Source: Candidatus Krumholzibacteriia bacterium
Lineage (GTDB): Bacteria > Krumholzibacteriota > Krumholzibacteriia > LZORAL124-64-63
NCBI GenBank assembly: GCA_016744275.1
Contig: JADGEP010000279.1
Span: 1-5,417, forward strand
Reading direction: 5' to 3'
Length of the DNA stretch: 5,417 nt
The position numbers and the translations under genes were made by a program. The notes under the pieces were generated by a model. That model ran no database searches. It was given only the letters and a program-made list of their open reading frames with translations, and was not told where the DNA came from. Every line of letters starts with the position of its first letter. The first letter of the stretch is position 1. This document shows positions 1 through 5,417 of the stretch, one piece after another.

Positions 1-2127
1 GCCGCGGCGATCAGTGGCGTGAGCCTGGCAGACGTGGAAGGTTTTGTATCCCGCTGGTTCCGGCCCGACCGGATGGTTGTACTGGTGAGCGGGCCGGTGG
101 ATCCGGTTCGCGTCAAGGACGCCGTGGCTGCCACCTTCGGCACACTGGAGCCCCGTGGTGAGATGCCTGCGTTGACACCTCTTTCCGCGCGGCCTGCGGC
201 CAACAGCAGCCGCATGCGCAGCAATGAAGACTATGATCTGCTCACGGTGGGGTTTCGGCTGCCGTACCGCACGGATCAGGAAACGGCGCTGGTCCATCTT
301 ACGGAGACCATCCTGGCGTACGAAAATCACAGCCCGCGCCTTTTCATATTCGAGGATGAAGCCCTGCTCATGGTGAATCTCACCACCGATTGGAGCAGTG
401 TCTGGAGCGATTCCCTGGCTGAAGGCAAGGCCCTTGATCAATTCTGGGACGACATGCGGCGGGTGAAAAGTCGGGTGCGCGAATCCTGGCATTTTGAACG
501 CCATCGGGATGCCCGGGCGAAGGATCTGCGCGAACGATTGAACGAGCCGTTTTTGCGGGCCACTTGGCAGGCGCAGCGCTTGGCCGACGACCGGGTATTG
601 CCCGACCCCGCGGTCATGGCCGCCATGATCGACTCGTTGGCCCAGGGAGAAATCGACACGTTCTTGAGCGAACAGTTGGTGCCTTCACAGGCCTACTCGG
701 CATTTGCGGTCGGCCGCTCGCCGGATGATCGCCATCTGGCCTATTGGAACCGCAGCCGTGAGAGCCGGATCAACCCCTACCTCGTGCGCACCCTGGACAG
801 CGGTGGGCTGCGGGTCGCCGACATCGCGCCGGTCTTGGCGGCGGCGGAATCCCTGAGGGTTGGCCGGATTGAAAAACGCATCCTTGCTAACGGAATACCG
901 CTCCATGTCATGCGGCACCCCAAAGCAAAAAAAGTGTTTCTCGGCGGGGTGCGATCGTTTCCCTGCCTGGAAGACGAAGCTCCCAGCCGAGAACCGGGAC
1001 GGCTGCAGCTTTACCGGGTGATGGCCAACGCGGGTTACAGTAAAAAGGGTTCGGCGGATCGGCCTACGGGTCAAAACCTGGGTTGGAATACGGGCCTGGC
1101 GGTGCGCGCCAATTGGGCAAAAATCTGGGCCCACGGATCGACCAAGAAGTTGAAGCGCGTGGCGGCGGCCATGCACAAACGCATCAAGATCGACAAGCTG
1201 AATCCCTACGCCTTTCGTTGGGCCGCCGACAATCAAGAGGACTGGGCCGGCAGTCACAGCGAATTTCCGGCCATTCAGGCTCACACTTGGCAGCTGGCGC
1301 GCATCATGGGACCGGATCATCCCTTGCTGGGCGATGGTCGGCCCGACAGCCTGTCCATCGCCAAGAGTTCAACGAGCAAGGCGAATAAGCTGCACCGCAA
1401 GATTTGGCGCACCGGCAACCTGCAATTGGTGGCAACCGGCGAGGTGGATGCGGCCCAATTGGAGAGCGTTTTGGCGCCCACTTTTGGCAAACTGAAGGAT
1501 GCCGAGCCGGGATACTTTCCGCTGGTGACGAACCAGGCGCCGGGCGTGGCGGGTGGTCTCGTGCACACCAGCGGCTCCAACTTCGCGGTCTCGGGGTTCA
1601 TGTTTCCGCCGCAGTCGATGATCGGCGAAAGGATCGTAGGCGTGGCCGACTTGATGGTGCTGCAGCAGGCGCTCGAGACCAGGCTGCATCTGGCAGTCCA
1701 GGCCGCGGACCTCGACTCGGTCAGCATCTCGGTCCACTTTCAACCCACGGGTCTTTCTGTTTTGCCGCTGATCAGCGTCATCAGTCGGCCGGCCGATGCC
1801 GAACAGGTCTTGTCTTTGGTGCCGACCGAAGTGGAGCGCCTGGCGGCAGTGCCGGTGACGGCCGACGAAGAGGCACGGGCCGCATTGCAGTTGCTGGAGC
1901 CGTATTGTGAAGTCTGGCGGGATGCTGAATCTTCACGCGATCTGTTGTTGTATTGGGGACGTTTTGGCGATCTCCCGGAGGCTCCCCTGGCCGCGCTCTG
2001 CGGCCGTGAATTGGGATATCTGGGAATCCAGGCGCCTGTTTTTTTCCCGCCCAATCACTACGCCTGGGCTGTCATCGGTGATGTCTCGCTGCCTGTGGTC
2101 CGGAAGTTGGGACGGACGCTACGCTGA
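1..2127 (+). CDS. M16 family (pitrilysin/insulinase-like) metallopeptidase homologue, C-terminal part, 5' end outside window
   Basis: The frame is open from base 1 to the TGA at 2125-2127, giving 708 visible residues. The GTG at position 19 is an in-frame valine inside a conserved segment, so the true start is upstream. M16 proteins are zinc peptidases built from paired modules, often about 900 residues in two-module forms. Visible residues ~7-52 match the start of an M16_C domain (SLADVEGFVSRWFRPDRM, then VVLVSGPVDP and AATFGTL). A second module begins near residue 291 (RILANGIPLHVMRHP). Its own M16_C signature is LQLVATGEVDAAQ at 474-486 followed by APTFGKL, and the chain ends with the typical VIGDVSLPVVRKLG strand-helix. 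The HxxEH zinc site expected in the first module lies upstream, so activity cannot be judged. The second module has LQLYRVMANAG at 335-345 where HxxEH would sit, so this half looks non-catalytic, as is usual for second modules. Signal peptide and localisation are not visible. Family assignment is fairly secure; substrate is unknown. Confidence 0.8.
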   Translation, partial: AAAISGVSLADVEGFVSRWFRPDRMVVLVSGPVDPVRVKDAVAATFGTLEPRGEMPALTPLSARPAANSSRMRSNEDYDLLTVGFRLPYRTDQETALVHLTETILAYENHSPRLFIFEDEALLMVNLTTDWSSVWSDSLAEGKALDQFWDDMRRVKSRVRESWHFERHRDARAKDLRERLNEPFLRATWQAQRLADDRVLPDPAVMAAMIDSLAQGEIDTFLSEQLVPSQAYSAFAVGRSPDDRHLAYWNRSRESRINPYLVRTLDSGGLRVADIAPVLAAAESLRVGRIEKRILANGIPLHVMRHPKAKKVFLGGVRSFPCLEDEAPSREPGRLQLYRVMANAGYSKKGSADRPTGQNLGWNTGLAVRANWAKIWAHGSTKKLKRVAAAMHKRIKIDKLNPYAFRWAADNQEDWAGSHSEFPAIQAHTWQLARIMGPDHPLLGDGRPDSLSIAKSSTSKANKLHRKIWRTGNLQLVATGEVDAAQLESVLAPTFGKLKDAEPGYFPLVTNQAPGVAGGLVHTSGSNFAVSGFMFPPQSMIGERIVGVADLMVLQQALETRLHLAVQAADLDSVSISVHFQPTGLSVLPLISVISRPADAEQVLSLVPTEVERLAAVPVTADEEARAALQLLEPYCEVWRDAESSRDLLLYWGRFGDLPEAPLAALCGRELGYLGIQAPVFFPPNHYAWAVIGDVSLPVVRKLGRTLR

Positions 2128-2156
2128 GAGTTGGCGCATTTTGAGAATCCATTCAT

Positions 2157-2186
2157 TTGACAGATGCCAGGCCCTAATGGTAGTAT
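2157..2186 (+). promoter_or_regulatory. Candidate sigma70-type promoter for the kinase gene
   Basis: A perfect -35 hexamer TTGACA lies at 2157-2162. An 18-nt spacer separates it from TAGTAT at 2181-2186, which matches the -10 consensus at four of six positions including the important second A and last T. The spacer ends in TGG, giving an extended -10 element. Transcription would begin near 2193, giving a leader of about 200 nt before the kinase ATG. The site sits 30 nt after the M16 stop in the only sizeable non-coding gap, which supports a promoter role. It is inferred from motif matching alone, in a lineage whose promoter consensus may differ. Confidence 0.45.
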
Positions 2187-2192
2187 CCGCTC

Positions 2193-2385
2193 CATAGATG
2201 GGGCAGATACGGCAATTCTGTGGAATTGCCCAAGCGCGAAATGGCCTCGCGGCCCCGCCTTTCCGGACACACGATCGAGCGCCTCGATCTGAATTCCCTT
2301 TCCCAGGAAACTGTTCAAATAGACTCGGACCAAGAGTCACATCGTACCGTTGGTCAAAAATTGGATAATTATTGTCTGAATTAAT
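2193..2385 (+). promoter_or_regulatory. Non-coding leader of the kinase gene with perfect inverted repeats
   Basis: This stretch has no convincing reading frame. It contains a perfect 8-bp inverted repeat (GGCAATTC at 2211-2218, loop TGTG, GAATTGCC at 2223-2230). A short GC hairpin follows (GGCC 2243-2246, loop TCGC, GGCC 2251-2254), then a perfect 7-bp inverted repeat (GATCGAG 2273-2279, loop CGC, CTCGATC 2283-2289). None is followed by a T-run, so they do not look like intrinsic terminators. They could be RNA hairpins in the leader, or the first could be a dyad operator for a DNA-binding protein. The end of the leader turns AT-rich (about 2353-2385). I recognise no known riboswitch. The repeats are directly visible; any regulatory role is inference. 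Confidence 0.35.
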
Positions 2386-2391
2386 GAGGGG
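2386..2391 (+). promoter_or_regulatory. Ribosome binding site of the kinase gene
   Basis: The purine-rich GAGGGG lies 5 nt before the ATG at 2397 and is a good Shine-Dalgarno match. It fixes the kinase start at 2397, and the resulting N-terminus (MVGKTLLHYEI) begins just ahead of the glycine loop, as is normal for this kinase group. Confidence 0.7.
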
Positions 2392-2396
2392 TTGGC

Positions 2397-5090
2397 ATGG
2401 TCGGCAAAACATTGCTCCACTACGAAATCAAAAACAGCATCGGCAAGGGCGGCATGGGTGAAGTGTTTTGCGCCCGCGATACCAAGCTGGGCCGCGATGT
2501 GGCGATTAAAATCCTGCCCGCCGAATTGGCTGGCGACCCCGAACGGGAAACGCGATTCCAACGCGAGGCCCGGGCCTTGGCCAGCCTGCAACACGCCAAT
2601 GTGGCGTCGGTGTACGGCTTCGAAGAGTTCGAGGGCACCCGTTTTCTGGTGATGGAATTGGTTGATGGCTCGGAGCTGACGGACCGCATGAAGAGCGGCC
2701 CCATTCCCGTTGATGAGACTCTGGCCCTGGCGCGGCAAATCGCAGCCGGCCTGGAAGCCGCCCACGAAAGTGGCATCGTGCACCGTGACTTGAAGCCGGC
2801 CAACGTCATGGAAACGGTGGAAGGCGAAGCCAAGATTTTGGACTTTGGCTTGGCCCAGGCCTGGTTCGGTGAAGACGCCGAGCAAGTCGATTCCGCCACC
2901 TCGCCCACCATGACCGCAGCCATGACCCAGATGGGCACCATCCTGGGCACCGCGGCTTACATGAGCCCCGAACAGGCCCGCGGCAGCAACGTTGATCGGC
3001 GTACCGACATCTGGGCCTTTGGCGTGATCCTGTTTGAGATGTTGACGGGCAAGCAGTTGTTTCTGGGCGAAACGGTCAGCGATACCCTGGCTGCGGTTTT
3101 GCGCGACGAGCCCGACTGGGAATCGTTGCCGGTGGATGAGGCACCTGAATTGTGCCGCCTGATCGAGCGCTGCCTCGAACGCAACCCCAAGCAACGCCTG
3201 CGGGACATCGGCGAGGCGCGCATCTTTTTGCAGGACGGCGGCGCCAGCGGCACCAGCCTGAATTTTTCCCAGGTGGGCATGATGGCGGCGACAGCAGCGG
3301 CGCCGGCCAAGACCAAGACTCCGGTACTCATGTTGGCGGTGGTGGCTCTGGCCTGCCTGATCGGCGGCGCGGTGTTGGGCGGGAAAATACTGGGTCAGTC
3401 CGAACCGTCTGCGGTGCTGCACACCATGATCCCGCCACCGGTCAACACTGACTACGACCTCAGCGGCACCGCGCCCGGTGTGGCGGCCATTTCACCCGAC
3501 GGCACGATGGTCGCGTTCACGGCCGCGGATGAAAAGGGCGTGTCCCTGCTGTACCTCCGGCATCTTGACCAAGGCGAATCCGTGGCCCTCTCGGGCACCG
3601 AGGGTTCGGCGTACCCGTTCTGGTCGCCGGACAATGCGCACATTGGTTTCTTTGAGCCCAGTGGCAAGAAATTGAAAAAAGTGGCCGTGGGCGGCGGACC
3701 GCCTGTGACCCTCTGCGCAGCTGAAAACGGCAAAGGCGGTTCCTGGAGCAGCGACGGCAAAATCATCTTCGCCCCCGACCACAACTCGGGCATTTATGTC
3801 GTACCGGACATTGGTGGCGAGCCCGTGGCCGTGACCACTTTAGAGCCCGGATACAATTCGAACCGGCACCCGCGGTTCTTGCCGGGTGACGAAGAGTTCA
3901 TCTACATCGGCCGCGACACCGAAGGCAACAAGGTGTATTTGGCAGCCTTGGACACCACGGTCGCGCCCAGAATCATCGCGGAATCCGAAGCCAACGCGGA
4001 GTATTCCCAGGGCCACTTGCTGACGGTGCGCGAAGGCGTCTTGATGGCGACCCCTTTTAGTCCGGAAGAGGAAAAAGTGGTGGCTGGTGGCACCCCCTTG
4101 GTGGAAGACGTCCTGGCCATCGGCGGGGCGGCCGTGGCGGTGTTCAGTTCTTCCCAAAACGGCATGCTGATTTTTCAGACGGGTGCCAATACCCAAACGG
4201 CCCAGTTGCTCTATTGGGCGGATATCGAAACCGGTGTTTCCGTCACTCTGGGCGAACCCGGCCAGATCTTTCATCCCTTTGTTTCACCGGATGGCCAACA
4301 AGCCCTGGTCGAAGTGCGTGATTCGTCCAATGAAGGCACGGATTTGTGGCTCGTGGATCTGAACACCGGCTTGAGAACGCGATTCACCTTTGCCGCCGGC
4401 GACGAGGACCGCCCCGAATGGTCCCGCAGTGGCGAAACCGTGTTCTACCATTCGTACGCCAACGGCAAGCACCAGGTGATGGAGCAGGCGGTCGAAGGTC
4501 AAGGCGGCGCTGCCATCCTGCTGGAATCCGATACAACGGTTTCATCGACCAGCACCAGTGTGGGGGATGAGTACCTGTTGGTGGATCGCGAAAAACCGGA
4601 CGGCAATATTGAAATGACCCGTTTGTCGCTCGTGGGTGGCAATGGAGAATTGGAGGTCTTGGCCACAGACCCAGAGGGAAATCTGGGCGGCGGAATCTAC
4701 TCGCCGGATGGCCGTTGGATCGCATATCACACCGAGACCGCCTCGGGATGGGACATCTTTGTCATGCCAGCCGAAGGTGGAGCCCGCAAATGGCAGGTCA
4801 CCACCACGGGCGCCGCTTATCCCAAGTGGAATGCCGACGGCACCGAATTGTGGACCAGCGCCTTCAATGGCGATTTGATCGTCTACTCCGTGGATGGCAC
4901 CGGACAGACCTTTCGCGTCGGCCAGGCCCGGACCGTCGCTCCGGTGTCCAGCCCGGCAGGCGATGGGGCTTTTTACGACCTGCATCCTGATGGAGTGCGG
5001 GTGCTTCAGACGGGTTTTGATCCGGCGTATCGGGCAGAGGTTTCTTACCTGCACCTGGTCACCGATTGGCAGCGGGGGCTGGCTCGCTAG
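2397..5090 (+). CDS. Transmembrane Hanks-type serine/threonine protein kinase with C-terminal TolB/PD40-like beta-propeller region
   Basis: A complete 897-residue receptor-like kinase expected to transfer ATP gamma-phosphate to Ser/Thr of unknown proteins. The kinase domain spans about 8-278 and keeps all key residues: glycine loop GKGGMG (16-21), VAIK with Lys38, helix-C Glu57, HRDLKPAN (129-136, catalytic Asp131, Asn136), DFG (149-151), SPE (190-192), DIWAFG (204-209) and Arg267 of the last subdomain. The activation segment (about 152-189) is rich in Ser/Thr, with candidate autophosphorylation sites. After a short Ala-rich linker with Lys305 and Lys307, one hydrophobic helix lies at about 309-329. 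The basic residues before it favour kinase-in, C-terminus-out topology. Residues ~360-875 hold twelve PD40-like units 41-51 residues apart, the clearest being SPDG at 366, 630 and 769. There are no PASTA repeats. The start is set by GAGGGG 5 nt upstream. The gene has its own candidate promoter and a strong terminator, so it is probably monocistronic. Ligand and substrates are unknown. Confidence 0.95.
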   Translation: MVGKTLLHYEIKNSIGKGGMGEVFCARDTKLGRDVAIKILPAELAGDPERETRFQREARALASLQHANVASVYGFEEFEGTRFLVMELVDGSELTDRMKSGPIPVDETLALARQIAAGLEAAHESGIVHRDLKPANVMETVEGEAKILDFGLAQAWFGEDAEQVDSATSPTMTAAMTQMGTILGTAAYMSPEQARGSNVDRRTDIWAFGVILFEMLTGKQLFLGETVSDTLAAVLRDEPDWESLPVDEAPELCRLIERCLERNPKQRLRDIGEARIFLQDGGASGTSLNFSQVGMMAATAAAPAKTKTPVLMLAVVALACLIGGAVLGGKILGQSEPSAVLHTMIPPPVNTDYDLSGTAPGVAAISPDGTMVAFTAADEKGVSLLYLRHLDQGESVALSGTEGSAYPFWSPDNAHIGFFEPSGKKLKKVAVGGGPPVTLCAAENGKGGSWSSDGKIIFAPDHNSGIYVVPDIGGEPVAVTTLEPGYNSNRHPRFLPGDEEFIYIGRDTEGNKVYLAALDTTVAPRIIAESEANAEYSQGHLLTVREGVLMATPFSPEEEKVVAGGTPLVEDVLAIGGAAVAVFSSSQNGMLIFQTGANTQTAQLLYWADIETGVSVTLGEPGQIFHPFVSPDGQQALVEVRDSSNEGTDLWLVDLNTGLRTRFTFAAGDEDRPEWSRSGETVFYHSYANGKHQVMEQAVEGQGGAAILLESDTTVSSTSTSVGDEYLLVDREKPDGNIEMTRLSLVGGNGELEVLATDPEGNLGGGIYSPDGRWIAYHTETASGWDIFVMPAEGGARKWQVTTTGAAYPKWNADGTELWTSAFNGDLIVYSVDGTGQTFRVGQARTVAPVSSPAGDGAFYDLHPDGVRVLQTGFDPAYRAEVSYLHLVTDWQRGLAR

Positions 5091-5111
5091 TTTGACCACG
5101 TTGAGAGGATG

Positions 5112-5148
5112 AAAAAAGGCCCCCGGGAAATTCCCAGGGGCCTTTTTT
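5112..5148. terminator. Bidirectional intrinsic terminator between convergent genes
   Basis: An A6 tract (5112-5117) is followed by GGCCCC (5118-5123). After a C/A mismatch (5124/5136) the stem continues as GGG (5125-5127) and CCC (5133-5135) around a 5-nt loop. The arm closes with GGGGCC (5137-5142) and a T6 tract (5143-5148). On the + strand it is a GC-rich hairpin with a T-run 27 nt after the kinase stop. On the - strand the A6 tract supplies the T-run for the gene ending at 5164, whose stop is 21 nt from the stem. The symmetry fits termination in both directions. Confidence 0.92.
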
Positions 5149-5163
5149 ATTCTCGCTGCAGTC

Positions 5164-5417
5164 TTAGGTGTCTGACTCATCGTAATAATCGATCATGTCC
5201 ACGGGCATGACCACCGTCGAGGCGATGTTGCTCATGTGGGCCACCAGACGTTTGAAGAAGCGCAGCATCAGCACCAGGCAAACAGCGTTGTTCACGTCCA
5301 GATCGCTGACGGTGATGTCGCGAATCAGGGCTTCAAAGTCGCGGCCGCTGCGTTTGGCGTGTTTGATAACTTTACCGGCCAACTCTTCGTCACTCTCTTC
5401 GAAGGCCTGGCGGGTAT
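5164..5417 (-). CDS. PhoU/DUF47-like protein, C-terminal fragment, 5' end outside window
   Basis: Read on the - strand, the frame is open from the right edge to the TAA at 5166-5164, showing 83 complete codons of protein end. A TTG at 5382-5380 could be called a start, but coding continues upstream of it without a stop (TRQAFEESDEEL just before), so the gene is cut by the window edge. The visible part is helical. It has an acidic/charged segment typical of PhoU-like bundles (FEESDEELAGKVIKHAKR), then LMLRFFKRLVAHMSNIAS, and a tail VVMPVDMIDYYDE. The RxxKRLVAHxxNIA pattern followed by VMP and an acidic D-Y-Y-D-E end resembles PhoU and DUF47 phosphate-related proteins, which often accompany phosphate transporters or regulate phosphate uptake. 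No transporter is visible here. The gene converges on the kinase gene and shares its terminator. Assignment is from remembered family patterns in a short fragment, so another PhoU-like helical protein is possible. Confidence 0.6.
   Translation of the reverse strand, partial: TRQAFEESDEELAGKVIKHAKRSGRDFEALIRDITVSDLDVNNAVCLVLMLRFFKRLVAHMSNIASTVVMPVDMIDYYDESDT

Noticed and set aside
19..21. GTG as the start of the M16 gene
   Set aside because: The frame is open to the window edge, and the family match at SLADV begins mid-domain, so the catalytic half must lie upstream.
685..1320. Open frame of 211 codons on the - strand inside the M16 gene
   Set aside because: Shadow of the M16 reading frame. 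It shows no family motif, and the + strand protein matches M16 signatures throughout.
1404..1910. Open frame of 168 codons on the + strand within the M16 gene
   Set aside because: Out-of-frame, Gly/Arg/Ala-rich translation inside a well-supported coding region.
2364..2369. GATAAT as a -10 element close to the kinase start
   Set aside because: It matches five of six -10 positions, but no convincing -35 lies 16-18 nt upstream and it has no extended -10. The pair at 2157-2186 is better, though a second weak start here cannot be excluded.
2058..2412. Two overlapping open frames on the - strand across the gap between the M16 and kinase genes
   Set aside because: Short, without a recognisable family, overlapping each other and the M16 3' end; more likely chance frames in a regulatory gap.
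2337..3422. Long open frame (361 codons) on the - strand, antisense to the kinase domain and its upstream gap
   Set aside because: It lies opposite a kinase domain with every catalytic motif intact. Its translation is His/Gln/Arg/Gly-rich with no recognisable domain, as expected from the complement of a GC-rich gene.
4542..5180. Open frame of 212 codons on the - strand over the kinase 3' end
   Set aside because: It would read through the terminator and overlap both the propeller coding region and the end of the PhoU-like gene; no domain is recognisable.
5380..5382. TTG as the start of a 72-residue protein on the - strand
   Set aside because: Coding with plausible PhoU-like composition continues to the window edge without a stop.

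Overview
The window looks like part of a GC-rich bacterial chromosome. It holds two genes on the + strand and the end of a third gene converging from the - strand. The strongest lineage clue is the middle gene, a Hanks-type Ser/Thr kinase joined through one membrane helix to a long TolB/PD40-like beta-propeller region. This gene type is common in Acidobacteriota and several related or uncultured deep-branching phyla. I infer an organism of that kind but cannot name the phylum. There are no signs of mobile elements, CRISPR arrays, tRNA or rRNA.

Layout: (1) Positions 1-2127 are the C-terminal ~708 residues of a two-module M16 (pitrilysin/insulinase-like) metallopeptidase homologue that begins upstream of the window. 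(2) Positions 2128-2396 are a non-coding gap with a good sigma70-type promoter candidate just after the M16 stop, then a leader of about 200 nt carrying perfect small inverted repeats, then a clear ribosome binding site. (3) Positions 2397-5090 encode the complete 897-residue transmembrane receptor-like kinase. (4) Positions 5112-5148 are a strong bidirectional intrinsic terminator shared by the convergent genes. (5) Positions 5164-5417 on the - strand are the C-terminal end of a PhoU/DUF47-like helical protein whose start lies beyond the right edge.

The three genes do not form an evident operon. The kinase appears to have its own promoter and is insulated on its 3' side by the terminator. 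Its predicted topology is a cytoplasmic kinase with an extracytoplasmic propeller, which suggests that the propeller senses or binds something outside the membrane and controls phosphorylation inside. No ligand or substrate can be deduced from the neighbours. The M16 homologue may be involved in peptide or protein turnover, and the PhoU-like protein suggests a phosphate-related locus to the right. Neither link to the kinase is shown by the sequence. I see no clearly new multi-gene system. The most noteworthy points are the twelve-unit propeller periodicity, the structured kinase leader and the degenerate second M16 module.
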